Assembly: GCF_008692785.1 (NCBI RefSeq)
Contig: NZ_VXJV01000004.1
Coordinates: 310,001-374,000, forward strand
Direction of reading: 5' to 3'
DNA length: 64,000 bases
Source: Salmonella enterica subsp. diarizonae
GTDB taxonomy: Bacteria > Pseudomonadota > Gammaproteobacteria > Enterobacterales > Enterobacteriaceae
Positions 1-9,410 of the stretch are shown here, in pieces. Position 1 is the stretch's first letter. Each line of letters opens with the position of its first letter. Position numbers and translations under genes: made by a program. The notes beneath the pieces were generated by a model. That model made no database searches. It was not told the origin of the DNA and was given only the letters and a program-made list of their open reading frames with translations.

Positions 1-452
1 CCTTAAAAATTGTCGATAACGATATTCGTTATAAAGCTGATAGCTTTATCTTTAATGTCGCGGGCGCGCCGGAGGAGGTGAAGCAGTTTAGCGGTATTTC
101 CCGACCGGAGTCCTGGGGACGCTGGTCAAATGCGCAGTTGGGCGATGAAGTTAAAATCGAATATAAAGCGCCGCTGCCGAAAAAGTTTGATCTGGTGATC
201 ACCGCCAAAGCCTTCGGCGACAACGCGAATCGCCCGATTCCGGTACGCGTAGGCAACGAAGAACAGACGCTGGTGCTGGGTCACGATGTGTCCACTATCA
301 CACTGCATTTCAACAACCCGACGGACGCGAATACCTTAGTCATTGCGCCGCCCGTTCCCGTCTCTACCAACGAAGGTAATATTTTGGGCCATTCGCCGCG
401 CAAATTGGGGATCGGGATGGTGGAAATCAAAGTGGTGAACGCGGAAAGTTAA
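1..452 (+). CDS. opgB: OpgB/MdoB phosphoglycerol transferase, C-terminal fragment
   Basis: The window opens inside this gene; the reading frame is open from base 3 to the TAA at 450-452, giving the last ~149 residues. OpgB transfers phosphoglycerol from phosphatidylglycerol to osmoregulated periplasmic glucans; the catalytic sulfatase-like domain lies upstream of the window, so only the small C-terminal domain is visible. Recognition rests on recalled near-identity to the E. coli C-terminus ([40 protein letters not shown]) and on its position before tsr. Partial only because of the window edge. Confidence 0.9.
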   Translation, partial: LKIVDNDIRYKADSFIFNVAGAPEEVKQFSGISRPESWGRWSNAQLGDEVKIEYKAPLPKKFDLVITAKAFGDNANRPIPVRVGNEEQTLVLGHDVSTITLHFNNPTDANTLVIAPPVPVSTNEGNILGHSPRKLGIGMVEIKVVNAES

Positions 453-467
453 ACCGCGCAAACCAAC

Positions 468-520
468 GCCGGATGGCGACGCTGACGCGTCTTATCCGGC
501 CTACAATCGTCTGTAGGCCG
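468..520. repeat. REP/BIME-type palindromic unit
   Basis: GCCGGATGGCGACGCTGACG followed by CTTATCCGGCCTAC and then GTAGGCCG is the classic enterobacterial REP motif. It lies between the convergent ends of opgB and tsr, where such units stabilise 3' ends or bind gyrase/IHF. Confidence 0.8.
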
Positions 521-537
521 AATTCGCTACTATGTCC

Positions 538-2199
538 TTAAAACGTTTCCCAATTATCGCTGCCGTCGGCTACAGCGGCTTTTCGTGACGGCACGGCTGC
601 CGAGGTTTTTACCGTCGCAACCTCACGCGCACGCTGCTGCTCCTGTTGAATACGGAACACCGCGACGGCCTGGGTCAGACGGCTGGCTTGCTCTTCCAGC
701 GCCGCAGCAGCCGCGGCGGACTCTTCCACCAGCGAGGCGTTCTGCTGCGTTACGCGATCCATCTCCGCTACCGCCAGGCCAACCTGGTCAATACCGCGGC
801 TCTGCTCGTCGGACGCCGAGGCAATCTCGCCCATAATGTCGGTTACGCGGGTGACTGCATTGACGATCTCATCCATGGTTTCACCGGCGCTTTCGACCAA
901 CGTCGAACCCACGTCAACGCGGCTTACGGAGTCCTCAATCAGACTCTTGATCTCCCGTGCCGCCTGCGCGCTACGCTGGGCCAGATTACGAACTTCACCG
1001 GCCACCACCGCGAACCCGCGCCCCTGCTCACCTGCGCGCGCCGCTTCTACCGCCGCGTTCAGCGCCAGAATATTGGTCTGGAAAGCAATACCGTCGATTA
1101 CGCTGATAATATCGGCGATTTTTTGCGAACTGGAGGCGATATCGCGCATTGTTTGTACGACGTTATCCACCACTTTGCCGCCTTTCTGCGCCGTTTCAGA
1201 GGCGCTCAACGCCAGGTGACTGGCCTGACGGGCGTTTTCGGCGTTCTGTTTCACGGTCGCGGTCAGTTGTTCCATACTGGCGGCGGTCTCTTCCAGAGAC
1301 GCTGCCTGCTGCTCAGTACGGGAAGAGAGATCGTTGTTGCCCATGGCAATCTCGCTGGCGCCGCTGTAAATGGCGTTAGCGCCATTACGTACATCGCCCA
1401 CGGTACGCACCAGTTCGCTCTGCATATGGCGTAAGTTGTCCGCCAGTTGCCCCATTTCGTTAGAGCCTTCCACATCAATACGTTTCACCAGATCGCCGCT
1501 GGCGATATGGCGAATGCTTTCAATCAGACGATTCATCGGGGCGATAAGCGACATTTTGATACCGAACCAGACGGCGATAATAACCACCAGAACCGCAATC
1601 AACACACTGACCAGTACCCACATCGCCTGGTTATAGGAACTGTTGTTATCCTCAACAGCAATATCGTACAGACGATCGTTTTGCTGCATATAGGCCATGT
1701 ACTGCTTCTCAAAAGCGTCCTGATAGCTTTGAGTCGGTTGATCAAAAAACTCGTTGATCTTACCCGCGCCAAGAAGCTGAATAAGCTCCGCCAACGCGCC
1801 GTGGTAGATATCATAGGTTCGTTTGATCTCAAGGAAAGCCGCTTCACTCTGACGTGGATCGCGCGGTAACGACTCATACTGCGCCCAGTTTTTTTCCGTC
1901 AGCTTCAGAGTATTGGTCGCCCCCTGCATCAGTTCAGCGACAGTTGCGCCGCTGCCAATGTTGCTCTGGTCCATCATCCAGCGGATACCCGCGCGGTTCA
2001 GGGTATTACGCGTTTGCAGCAGTTCCACCCAGGTTGCATTCAGGGCAGACTGCTGCTGACGAATGGTTTGCAATACGGTGAAGTTTTCTTTGTCATTCTT
2101 TAGCGAGCTGAAGAACAGCCCGCCGGATGTCAGTTGTAAAAGGCCAAATAGCGCCAATACCAGCAATAAGCTGGTAACAATTTTAATTCGCTTTAACAT
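538..2199 (-). CDS. tsr: Tsr, serine methyl-accepting chemotaxis receptor
   Basis: 553 residues, the normal MCP length. It has an N-terminal membrane anchor (residues ~7-29), a periplasmic four-helix ligand domain, a second membrane helix (~190-213), a HAMP domain and a long cytoplasmic signalling helix bundle with the conserved hairpin tip ([20 protein letters not shown]). It ends in the pentapeptide NWETF, the CheR/CheB docking site found on high-abundance receptors such as Tsr and Tar. Position between opgB and btsT matches tsr in E. coli. It senses serine and AI-2 and signals to CheA/CheW. Intact; no sign of transfer. Confidence 0.95.
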   Translation of the reverse strand: MLKRIKIVTSLLLVLALFGLLQLTSGGLFFSSLKNDKENFTVLQTIRQQQSALNATWVELLQTRNTLNRAGIRWMMDQSNIGSGATVAELMQGATNTLKLTEKNWAQYESLPRDPRQSEAAFLEIKRTYDIYHGALAELIQLLGAGKINEFFDQPTQSYQDAFEKQYMAYMQQNDRLYDIAVEDNNSSYNQAMWVLVSVLIAVLVVIIAVWFGIKMSLIAPMNRLIESIRHIASGDLVKRIDVEGSNEMGQLADNLRHMQSELVRTVGDVRNGANAIYSGASEIAMGNNDLSSRTEQQAASLEETAASMEQLTATVKQNAENARQASHLALSASETAQKGGKVVDNVVQTMRDIASSSQKIADIISVIDGIAFQTNILALNAAVEAARAGEQGRGFAVVAGEVRNLAQRSAQAAREIKSLIEDSVSRVDVGSTLVESAGETMDEIVNAVTRVTDIMGEIASASDEQSRGIDQVGLAVAEMDRVTQQNASLVEESAAAAAALEEQASRLTQAVAVFRIQQEQQRAREVATVKTSAAVPSRKAAVADGSDNWETF

Positions 2200-2339
2200 G
2201 TTTTCTCTTTCCGCTAGACAGATACAGAATTTTCGGCCTGGAAAGGGAAAACTTTATGGGATTCGCGCCATTAATATCGCTATTAGCTCAGTTGAGTCGT
2301 TATGGTGCCCCGCGCAAGAAGGATCGTCCCATTTTATAT

Positions 2340-2355
2340 CGTGATCTCAATCACA
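2340..2355. promoter_or_regulatory. Candidate CRP site between tsr and btsT
   Basis: CGTGA-TCTCAA-TCACA matches the CRP consensus TGTGA-N6-TCACA at 9 of 10 positions. It lies 141 bp upstream of tsr and 211 bp upstream of btsT in the only intergenic gap here (2200-2565). CRP control of btsT/yjiY is established in E. coli; which of the two divergent genes it serves here is inferred. Confidence 0.6.
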
Positions 2356-2565
2356 TAAAACCGCCCATGCCCTCCTCCGCGAAACCGCTCACCGGTACGT
2401 CCGACCGCTTAAACCGCCATACAACCACTCACTGATTTACCGAACTTTACGCGTGCGATGATCTGGCAAGATCCCTCCAGCATAGCAGTCAATCTACCTC
2501 CTCAAACACGAACTCAATGTCCACCCAGCTTCGGCTGATAATTAAACTTACAACCAGGTTTTACT

Positions 2566-4716
2566 ATGGATACGAAAAAGATATTCAAGCACATACCTTG
2601 GGTGATTCTCGGAATCATCGGTGCTTTCTGCCTCTCGGTCGTTGCCCTACGTCGGGGTGAACACGTGAGCGCCCTGTGGATCGTGGTCGCTTCCGTTTCC
2701 GTCTATCTGGTCGCTTACCGCTACTACAGCCTGTACATCGCCCAGAAGGTTATGAAACTCGACCCCACGCGCGCAACGCCGGCGGTCATCAATAACGACG
2801 GCCTGAACTACGTGCCGACTAACCGCTACGTGCTGTTTGGTCACCACTTCGCCGCCATCGCCGGCGCAGGTCCGCTGGTTGGGCCGGTATTGGCTGCGCA
2901 GATGGGCTATCTGCCGGGGACTCTGTGGCTGCTGGCGGGCGTGGTGCTCGCGGGCGCAGTGCAGGACTTTATGGTGCTGTTTATCTCTTCCCGCCGTAAC
3001 GGCGCATCCCTTGGCGAGATGATCAAAGAAGAGATGGGTACCGTTCCAGGCACCATCGCGCTGTTCGGCTGCTTCTTAATCATGATCATCATTCTGGCGG
3101 TGCTGGCGCTGATCGTGGTGAAAGCGCTGGCCGAAAGCCCGTGGGGCGTCTTCACTGTCTGCTCGACCGTACCGATTGCGCTGTTTATGGGCATCTACAT
3201 GCGCTTTATCCGTCCGGGACGCGTGGGTGAAGTGTCAGTCATCGGTATCGTACTGCTGGTGGCCTCTATTTACTTCGGCGGCGTCATCGCCCACGACCCG
3301 TACTGGGGCCCAGCGCTGACCTTTAAAGACACCACCATTACCTTCGCGCTGATCGGCTACGCATTTGTTTCCGCGCTGCTGCCGGTATGGCTGATCCTCG
3401 CCCCGCGCGACTATCTCGCCACCTTCCTGAAAATCGGCGTGATCGTCGGTCTGGCGCTGGGGATTGTGATCCTCAACCCGGAACTGAAAATGCCGGCGTT
3501 GACGCAGTATGTCGACGGTACTGGCCCGCTGTGGAAAGGCGCTCTGTTCCCGTTCCTGTTCATCACCATCGCCTGTGGCGCCGTCTCTGGCTTCCACGCG
3601 CTGATCTCTTCTGGCACCACGCCGAAACTGCTGGCCTGTGAGACCGATGCGCGTTTTATCGGCTACGGCGCGATGCTGATGGAGTCCTTTGTTGCGGTGA
3701 TGGCACTGGTGGCGGCCTCGATCATTGAACCGGGTCTCTACTTCGCGATGAACACCCCGCCGGCAGGTCTGGGCATTACCATGCCAAACCTGCACGAGAT
3801 GGGCGGCGAGAACGCGCCGCTGATTATGGCGCAGTTGAAAGACGTTACCGCACATGCGGCGGCGACCGTCAGCTCCTGGGGTTTTGTAATTTCCCCGGAA
3901 CAAATCCTGCAAACTGCGAAAGATATCGGTGAACCGTCAGTATTGAACCGCGCAGGCGGCGCGCCAACGCTGGCAGTAGGTATCGCGCACGTGTTCCACA
4001 AAGTCATGCCGATGGCCGACATGGGCTTCTGGTATCACTTCGGTATTCTGTTCGAAGCGCTGTTTATCCTGACCGCACTGGATGCGGGCACCCGTTCCGG
4101 CCGCTTTATGTTGCAGGATTTGCTGGGTAACTTCGTCCCGTTCCTGAAAAAAACCGATTCTCTGGTCGCGGGTATCATCGGTACCGCGGGCTGCGTTGGT
4201 CTGTGGGGCTATCTGCTGTATCAGGGCGTGGTCGACCCGCTGGGCGGCGTGAAGAGCCTGTGGCCGCTGTTCGGTATCTCTAACCAGATGCTGGCCGCCG
4301 TGGCGCTGGTGTTGAGCACCGTGGTACTGATCAAAATGCAGCGCACCAAATACATCTGGGTGACGGTGATCCCGGCGGTATGGCTGTTGATCTGCACCAC
4401 CTGGGCGCTGGGCCTGAAACTGTTCAGTTCCAACCCGCAAATGGAAGGTTTCTTCTACATGGCGAACCTGTATAAAGAGAAGATTGCCAACGGCGCCAAC
4501 CTGACCGCGCAGCAGATTGCCAACATGAACCATATCGTGGTCAACAACTACACTAACGCTGGTTTGAGTATTCTGTTCCTGGTGGTGGTGTACAGTATTA
4601 TCTTCTACGGTTTCACCACCTGGATGAAGGTACGCAACAGCGATAAACGTACCGATAAAGAAACCCCGTATGTACCCGTGCCGGAAGGCGGCGTGAAGAT
4701 CTCTTCACACCACTAA
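2566..4716 (+). CDS. btsT: BtsT (YjiY), pyruvate/proton symporter of the CstA family
   Basis: 716 residues, identical in length to E. coli BtsT as remembered, with many hydrophobic segments and the CstA signature region (NRYVLFGHHFAAIAGAGPLVGP at ~83-104). The E. coli protein imports pyruvate with high affinity and is induced by the BtsS/BtsR two-component system. Followed by yjiX and yjiA, the conserved neighbours. Several long ORFs antisense to it are GC-rich shadows. Confidence 0.93.
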   Translation: MDTKKIFKHIPWVILGIIGAFCLSVVALRRGEHVSALWIVVASVSVYLVAYRYYSLYIAQKVMKLDPTRATPAVINNDGLNYVPTNRYVLFGHHFAAIAGAGPLVGPVLAAQMGYLPGTLWLLAGVVLAGAVQDFMVLFISSRRNGASLGEMIKEEMGTVPGTIALFGCFLIMIIILAVLALIVVKALAESPWGVFTVCSTVPIALFMGIYMRFIRPGRVGEVSVIGIVLLVASIYFGGVIAHDPYWGPALTFKDTTITFALIGYAFVSALLPVWLILAPRDYLATFLKIGVIVGLALGIVILNPELKMPALTQYVDGTGPLWKGALFPFLFITIACGAVSGFHALISSGTTPKLLACETDARFIGYGAMLMESFVAVMALVAASIIEPGLYFAMNTPPAGLGITMPNLHEMGGENAPLIMAQLKDVTAHAAATVSSWGFVISPEQILQTAKDIGEPSVLNRAGGAPTLAVGIAHVFHKVMPMADMGFWYHFGILFEALFILTALDAGTRSGRFMLQDLLGNFVPFLKKTDSLVAGIIGTAGCVGLWGYLLYQGVVDPLGGVKSLWPLFGISNQMLAAVALVLSTVVLIKMQRTKYIWVTVIPAVWLLICTTWALGLKLFSSNPQMEGFFYMANLYKEKIANGANLTAQQIANMNHIVVNNYTNAGLSILFLVVVYSIIFYGFTTWMKVRNSDKRTDKETPYVPVPEGGVKISSHH

Positions 4717-4722
4717 CCTCTT

Positions 4723-4799
4723 GCCGGATGGCGCTGCGCTTATCCGGCCTACAGAATGTGCAGTAATGTAGGCCGGATAAGGCGCAGCCGCTATCCGGC
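4723..4799. repeat. BIME: two opposed REP units
   Basis: GCCGGATGGCGCTGCGCTTA starts the first unit and GTAGGCCGGATAAGGCGCAG, ending in CGGC, is the second in opposite orientation. The pair lies between btsT and yjiX and probably forms a stable RNA hairpin protecting the btsT 3' end. Confidence 0.85.
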
Positions 4800-4823
4800 T
4801 TTAATCATTACAGGTATAAGGCA

Positions 4824-5027
4824 ATGTTTGATACTTTAGGTCAGGCAAAAAAATATCTCGGCCAGGCGGCAAAAATGTTGATTGGTATTCCGGACTACGA
4901 CAACTATGTCGAGCACATGAAAACCAACCATCCCGACAAGCCGTACATGACCTATGAAGAGTTCTTCCGTGAACGTCAGCAAGCACGTTACGGCGGCGAT
5001 GGCAAAGGCGGTATGCGCTGTTGTTAA
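4824..5027 (+). CDS. yjiX: YjiX, small YbdD/YjiX-family protein
   Basis: 67 residues, ending in a Cys-Cys pair (GGMRCC). The family (DUF466) is small, soluble and almost always encoded next to a CstA-type carbon-starvation transporter; here it follows btsT and precedes yjiA by 10 bp, suggesting co-transcription. Its biochemical role is unknown; a link to transporter function is inferred only from this pairing. Confidence 0.88.
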   Translation: MFDTLGQAKKYLGQAAKMLIGIPDYDNYVEHMKTNHPDKPYMTYEEFFRERQQARYGGDGKGGMRCC

Positions 5028-5037
5028 TGGAGAGACT

Positions 5038-5994
5038 ATGACCCCGATTGCAGTTACCCTACTTACCGGTTTTCTTGGCGCCGGCAAAACCACCCTACTA
5101 CGCCATATCCTCAACGAACAGCATGGTTTTAAAATTGCCGTTATCGAAAACGAATTTGGCGAAGTCTCCGTTGACGATCAACTGATTGGCGATCGTGCCA
5201 CACAGATCAAAACCCTGACCAACGGCTGCATCTGCTGTACCCGCTCCAACGAGCTGGAAGATGCGTTATTAGACCTACTCGACAGTCGCGACCGCGGCGA
5301 TATTGCTTTCGACCGCCTGGTGATCGAATGTACCGGCATGGCTGACCCCGGCCCGATTATTCAGACTTTTTTCTCCCATGACGTATTATGCGAACGCTAC
5401 CTGTTAGACGGCGTGATTGCGCTGGTCGACGCGGTGCACGCTAACGAGCAGATGAACCAGTTCACCATCGCTCAGTCGCAGATAGGCTACGCCGACCGTA
5501 TCCTGTTGACCAAAACCGACGTGGCGGGCGACAGCGAGAAACTGCGCGAGCGGCTGGCGCGTATCAACGCCCGCGCCCCGGTTTACACCGTGGTGCACGG
5601 CGATATTGACCTGAGTCAGTTGTTTAATACCAGCGGCTTTATGCTGGAAGAGAACGTGCTGGCAAGCCAACCACGTTTCCACTTTATTGCCGATAAACAG
5701 AACGATGTGTCGTCAATTGTGGTGGAGCTGGATTACCCGGTGGATATCAGCGACGTGTCGCGCGTGATGGAAAACCTGCTGCTGGAATCAGCGGATAAAC
5801 TGCTGCGTTACAAAGGGATGCTGTGGATCGACGGCGAACCCAACCGCCTGTTGTTCCAGGGCGTACAGCGCCTCTACAGCGCCGACTGGGACAGATCGTG
5901 GGGCGACGAACCGCCGCACAGCACGCTGGTGTTTATTGGGATTCAGTTACCGGAAGAAGAGATAAGAGCGGCGTTTGCGGGGCTGCGGAAGTAA
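5038..5994 (+). CDS. yjiA: YjiA, COG0523-family GTPase / metal chaperone
   Basis: 318 residues from the ATG at 5038, preceded by GGAGAGACT. The G1 loop GFLGAGKTT is at residues 11-19 and the family metal-binding CxCC motif (Cys64, Cys66, Cys67 in NGCICC) follows. The C-terminal half is the COG0523 (CobW_C) domain. E. coli YjiA binds Zn/Co/Ni and hydrolyses GTP; the protein it metallates is not known. A longer reading frame begins upstream but overlaps yjiX and lacks a better ribosome site. Confidence 0.9.
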   Translation: MTPIAVTLLTGFLGAGKTTLLRHILNEQHGFKIAVIENEFGEVSVDDQLIGDRATQIKTLTNGCICCTRSNELEDALLDLLDSRDRGDIAFDRLVIECTGMADPGPIIQTFFSHDVLCERYLLDGVIALVDAVHANEQMNQFTIAQSQIGYADRILLTKTDVAGDSEKLRERLARINARAPVYTVVHGDIDLSQLFNTSGFMLEENVLASQPRFHFIADKQNDVSSIVVELDYPVDISDVSRVMENLLLESADKLLRYKGMLWIDGEPNRLLFQGVQRLYSADWDRSWGDEPPHSTLVFIGIQLPEEEIRAAFAGLRK

Positions 5995-6031
5995 ACGGGC
6001 GCAGAAAAGCCGGGACCGCACAGGAGATTGT

Positions 6032-6847
6032 ATGCCCCTTATCCGAGATATTCACCAACGCTTCTGGCGTCTGCCACAACTGCCGTGGCTGGAGCTACGT
6101 ACCACCAGTGAAAGCTGTCAGGCCTATAAGCGCCACAGCCACCCGCAACTGTCGCTGGGCGCGATCATCGCCGGAGAAACCCGCTGCATCAGTAACGGGC
6201 AAGAGTATCTATTACGCCCCGGCGAGCTCATCCTGATCCCCCCGCAATCTCCACACAGTTGTAACCCGCTCCACGAGCGACCACGCAGCTATCATATGCT
6301 GTATCTCGATGCGGACTGGTGCCTGACGCAGCTTCCCCATTTGCCGGCGGATAGCCGTCTGCATACCACGCAGCCACAGTTGCAGGACCCGAAGATTTTC
6401 CAGCTTTATCAGCGTATTGTGACGTCTATTACTCAGCAGCAAACCGCCGGACTTCCGGCGCTTATTATCTACCTGTTGCGCGCCCTGCCGCTACAAAGCG
6501 CCGACGCCGAACCGCCATGCGCCATCAGCCGCCAGTTGGTTGCCCGCTTAGTCAGTAACCTTCAGGAACCGCCGACGCTGGACACACTGGCGCAAGAGTT
6601 TGCGCTCCGTAAGGAGACGCTGATTCGCACCTTTAAGCAGGATACTGGCCTGACTCCTATCAGCTTTACCAATATGGCCCGCATTGAATATGCCCGGCAC
6701 CGATTGCGCGCCGGGGACGGTATTGCCGATGTTGCCTATCAGACCGGTTTCGCCGATCAAAGTCATTTCCACAAAACCTTCGTCAGCTACACGGCGGCAA
6801 CGCCGCGTCAGTACGCGCAGAACAGATCAATATCCGACAATAAATAG
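6032..6847 (+). CDS. AraC-family transcriptional regulator with cupin sensor
   Basis: 271 residues from ATG 6032, with CAGGAG 8 bp upstream. The N-terminal ~100 residues form a cupin-like pocket (HSHPQLSLG, ending PPQSPHSCNP), and the C-terminal ~95 residues contain two helix-turn-helix motifs, the second ending IADVAYQTGFADQSHFHKTF, the hallmark of AraC. The next gene, 47 bp downstream on the same strand, encodes a LysE-type exporter, so it probably controls that gene. Its inducer is unknown. Confidence 0.85.
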   Translation: MPLIRDIHQRFWRLPQLPWLELRTTSESCQAYKRHSHPQLSLGAIIAGETRCISNGQEYLLRPGELILIPPQSPHSCNPLHERPRSYHMLYLDADWCLTQLPHLPADSRLHTTQPQLQDPKIFQLYQRIVTSITQQQTAGLPALIIYLLRALPLQSADAEPPCAISRQLVARLVSNLQEPPTLDTLAQEFALRKETLIRTFKQDTGLTPISFTNMARIEYARHRLRAGDGIADVAYQTGFADQSHFHKTFVSYTAATPRQYAQNRSISDNK

Positions 6848-6894
6848 CGCATCCGCAGGTATAGGCTGGCCTCAGTATCATCACTGAGGTTACT

Positions 6895-7536
6895 ATGGAA
6901 CAGGTTACAACGTTATTTCCCCCGGCGTTTCCCGCACTGGCGCTGGCGCATTTTATGGCGCTGCTCAGCCCGGGTCCGGACTTCTTTTTGCTGGTCGGTT
7001 ACGCCGTTCGCTATCGGTTGCGCGGCAGCGTCGGGCTGTGCCTCGGCATTGCGGCGGGAAATGGGCTCTATATTCTGCTGGTGGTGATTGGGTCAGGGCT
7101 ACTACGTCAGACGCCGCTGCTCTTTACCATCATCGAACCATTGGGTGCCGCCTACCTGCTATGGGGGGGCCGTCAACTGTTGAAAAGCCGCGCCGGGCCG
7201 CTGGAGTGGCGGTACGCCGCATCGGCATGTCCGTCACTGGCAAAACAACTATTACTGGGGCTAGGTTCATCGCTGTTGAATCCGAAAAATGCTCTGTTTT
7301 ATCTGGCGCTAATGACCGCCCTGCTGGGCCCAAACGTGACCGTTACACAGCAGGCCATATGTGGAATCTGGATGACCAGCGTAGTGTTACTCTGGGATCT
7401 GCTGCTCATAACGCTTATCGCCCTGCCGCAAATTCAACGTCGCCTGGGTAAACTTGTCTGGAAAATTGAACGCGCCGCCGGCGGCATTCTGATTGCCTTT
7501 GGCAGCTGGATTATGTGGCAGCTCATCACAAGTTAA
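6895..7536 (+). CDS. LysE/RhtB-family amino-acid exporter
   Basis: 213 residues, the family length, with about six hydrophobic segments and the N-terminal signature LALAHFMALLSPGPDFFLLV characteristic of RhtB/LysE (SPGP motif). These inner-membrane proteins export amino acids or homoserine lactones. It follows an AraC-type regulator on the same strand; the substrate cannot be told from the sequence. Confidence 0.88.
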   Translation: MEQVTTLFPPAFPALALAHFMALLSPGPDFFLLVGYAVRYRLRGSVGLCLGIAAGNGLYILLVVIGSGLLRQTPLLFTIIEPLGAAYLLWGGRQLLKSRAGPLEWRYAASACPSLAKQLLLGLGSSLLNPKNALFYLALMTALLGPNVTVTQQAICGIWMTSVVLLWDLLLITLIALPQIQRRLGKLVWKIERAAGGILIAFGSWIMWQLITS

Positions 7537-7662
7537 ATTGATGAGGGGCAGCTTTATACGGTGGTCAACGTTACCCGGGCAGATAAATAGAGTCTGCATC
7601 ATTCGAACTCTTTCCTTCTTATAATGCCGACGCCGCCATAAATTAACCCGCTCTCGGACACC

Positions 7663-7690
7663 AATAAAGCGGCTAAATAGCCGCTTTATT
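7663..7690. terminator. Rho-independent terminator after the LysE-type gene
   Basis: AATAAAGCGGCT-AAAT-AGCCGCTTTATT is a perfect 12-bp inverted repeat with a 4-nt loop, followed by a T-rich end. It closes the AraC/LysE unit and may work in both directions. Confidence 0.8.
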
Positions 7691-7768
7691 CTCATCACCA
7701 AATATAATATCACCTCTCATCCAGCGGCTTATTTTCATCGATTTTCATCTGGACTTTTCTTTTATTTA

Positions 7769-7784
7769 CTGATGTTATATACAG
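7769..7784. promoter_or_regulatory. LexA (SOS) box upstream of symE
   Basis: CTG-ATGTTATATA-CAG fits the LexA rule CTG-N10-CAG with an AT-rich centre and flanking TA...GTA. It lies 79 bp upstream of the symE start. E. coli symE is known to be LexA-repressed. Confidence 0.75.
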
Positions 7785-7862
7785 GTATTTAGCGCGGTGC
7801 GAGCGTGCGCCAACACGCCCGCACCGCTAATCACAATCACTATTGGAATAGGAATAGAGATC

Positions 7863-8195
7863 ATGACTACCCCGCATTCTATTGCAGAATTCACCGATCC
7901 AGAAGTGTCCCCGACAAATAACCGTCACCTGACCGTCAGTTATGCGAGCCGCTACCCGGATTACACTCGTATTCCCGCCATCACTCTGAAAGGCCAGTGG
8001 CTGGAAGCCTCCGGTTTTGCCACTGGCACAGAAGTCGATGTGAAGGTGATGAACGGCTGTATTGTGCTCACAGCACAGCAGCCGCAACCAGAAGAAAGCG
8101 AGTTGATGCAGTCGCTGCGCCAGGTGTGCAAACTGTCGGCGCGTAAACAAAAGCAGGTGCAGGCGTTTATTAGCGTGATGGCAGGTTCTAAGTAA
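7863..8195 (+). CDS. symE: SymE, SOS-induced toxin-like RNA-associated protein
   Basis: 110 residues from ATG 7863. The central SpoVT/AbrB-like fold region ([39 protein letters not shown]) is almost the same as E. coli SymE. In E. coli SymE is LexA-repressed, translationally silenced by the antisense RNA SymR over its 5' end, and acts on RNA or the nucleoid. The LexA box is present here; I could not verify a SymR promoter. The longer upstream frame is rejected because the family starts at this Met. Confidence 0.9.
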   Translation: MTTPHSIAEFTDPEVSPTNNRHLTVSYASRYPDYTRIPAITLKGQWLEASGFATGTEVDVKVMNGCIVLTAQQPQPEESELMQSLRQVCKLSARKQKQVQAFISVMAGSK

Positions 8196-8205
8196 GTGCA
8201 TAACA

Positions 8206-8234
8206 TAAGCTGGCAAGGGTTATTTGCCAGCTTA
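8206..8234. terminator. Hairpin after symE
   Basis: TAAGCTGGCAA / TTGCCAGCTTA is a perfect 11-bp inverted repeat with a 7-nt loop, 10 bp past the symE stop. It lacks a long T tract, so termination may be partial. Confidence 0.65.
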
Positions 8235-8268
8235 AATCACAATTCATATCAATTATTGAAGGGAAACC

Positions 8269-8418
8269 ATGCGGCTAAAAATAAAAGAGCACATTACGCT
8301 CTGGAGAAATGAAGGTTTAATTGCTTATGTCACCCTGGGATTTCTATGTACTTTTTTTATGGAGGTCAAGCCCTATTACCATACTATCTTCAGCAAAGTA
8401 TATTTTTCGAAACGCTGA
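8269..8418 (+). CDS. Short AT-rich membrane ORF, perhaps the broken start of the next ORF
   Basis: A 49-codon ORF with a good ribosome site (GAAGGGA, 4 bp before the ATG) and one hydrophobic stretch (LIAYVTLGFLCTFFMEV). Immediately after, another frame (8401-8481) reads FETLMHYMAFNTLFSLALCE and then stops, and a third frame becomes the 8477 ORF. This is the pattern of one membrane-protein gene split by two frameshifts. I do not recognise a family. Base composition is much more AT-rich than the backbone. Confidence 0.35.
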   Translation: MRLKIKEHITLWRNEGLIAYVTLGFLCTFFMEVKPYYHTIFSKVYFSKR

Positions 8419-8476
8419 TGCATTACATGGCCTTCAATACGTTATTTTCGCTTGCTTTATGTGAGATTTTTTTGCG

Positions 8477-8968
8477 ATGTTGGTAGTTATTTGTCATAAC
8501 ACTAAACTGGAAAAGCTCACAAACAGTATTTTGCAAGAGTTGCATAAAAGAATTATGCAAGGTTCTTTCATTATATCCTTCTTATGCTTCGGAATATCTC
8601 TATTTTGTGTGGTGGCATTCTGTATTGGTTCGCTGATAATAAATAATAATTACTATGGGAGATATGTCATAAATTTTGCTTACCCATTTGTTTTATTTCT
8701 ATCTTTCCCTTATCTTATACATAAAGGTATAACAATCCTATGTACTCTATTAAAAACATTTCCCAAATACAAAATTCATGCATCAATAATAATATTGATG
8801 ATAATTGCAGCCGCAATTATCATCCCTGGCATATTTAACAAAAAAGAAAAAATGACTATAACCATTGATAAGGAAAAATATCATGCGATTGAGCAAAAAA
8901 CTAAGGTAAAACCAGAAAAATATATTGAGAAAAAGATTAATAATATTAATATTAATGATATAAAATAG
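8477..8968 (+). pseudogene. AT-rich membrane protein of unknown function, possibly the 3' part of a broken gene
   Basis: 163 codons with three hydrophobic stretches (residues ~30-55, ~62-88, ~99-118) and a Lys/Ile/Asn-rich tail. No ribosome site is evident before the ATG at 8477, and the preceding 200 bp hold coding-like sequence in two other frames, so I favour a degenerate gene. No family recognised. It lies where E. coli and many Salmonella carry the type I restriction locus, and its low GC content suggests transferred DNA. Confidence 0.4.
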
Positions 8969-9042
8969 TGAGCACGCATAACATAAGGACATAGTAATAT
9001 ATCATAAAATTCTTTAACTACTATTGCCCTTGAATAGATCCA

Positions 9043-9207
9043 CTATTCCACATCCTTCCTTTCCAACCCGATATCCCTTAACTGCTCGTCACTCATTCGC
9101 CGCAGCGCCTGACAGGCCCGCTTACGCAGCCACCACCTTTTTAGCGCCCGTCTGAGCTGCACAAAGCCAATAAATGGTTGTCCGGGGCGGTTCTCGTAAA
9201 ATTCCAT
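9043..9207 (-). CDS. yjiS: YjiS, DUF1127 small protein
   Basis: 54 residues using the ATG at 9207, which has GGAGG 5 bp upstream; a longer frame starts further upstream but the family begins MEF.EN. The C-terminal motif RMSDEQLRDIGLERKDVE is the DUF1127 signature, shared with small Arg-rich proteins implicated in phosphate, RNA and carbon control in alphaproteobacteria. Function in enterobacteria unknown. Confidence 0.85.
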   Translation of the reverse strand: MEFYENRPGQPFIGFVQLRRALKRWWLRKRACQALRRMSDEQLRDIGLERKDVE

Positions 9208-9379
9208 ACCGGCCTCCGCATAGAACAGAAAATGCGGCATCATGAATGTCTGTACAAACAATACCGGGATAAAAAGCACGGTTAGTGCAACGTGGATAAA
9301 TAAGGAGGGCGATTGAGGGTGTTTTGTTCACTTATTTCGTTCTGATTTAAGATCCGCGCCCTTCGCTGCAAAAAGCCAG

Positions 9380-9402
9380 GCCCCTCCCGTTTTCAGAGGG
9401 GC
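9380..9402 (-). terminator. Terminator of the aldehyde dehydrogenase gene
   Basis: GCCCCTC / GAGGGGC forms a 7-bp GC-rich stem with a 9-nt loop; read on the minus strand it is followed by CTGGCTTTTTGC. It begins just past the stop codon of the dehydrogenase. Confidence 0.75.
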
Positions 9403-9410
9403 AACAGAGA

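Noticed and set aside
646-1434. 262-codon plus-strand ORF inside tsr
   Set aside because: Antisense to the conserved MCP signalling domain; composition biased, no family.
3235-4533. Long minus-strand ORFs inside btsT
   Set aside because: Arg/Gln/His-rich antisense frames of a GC-rich coding region; no initiation signals.
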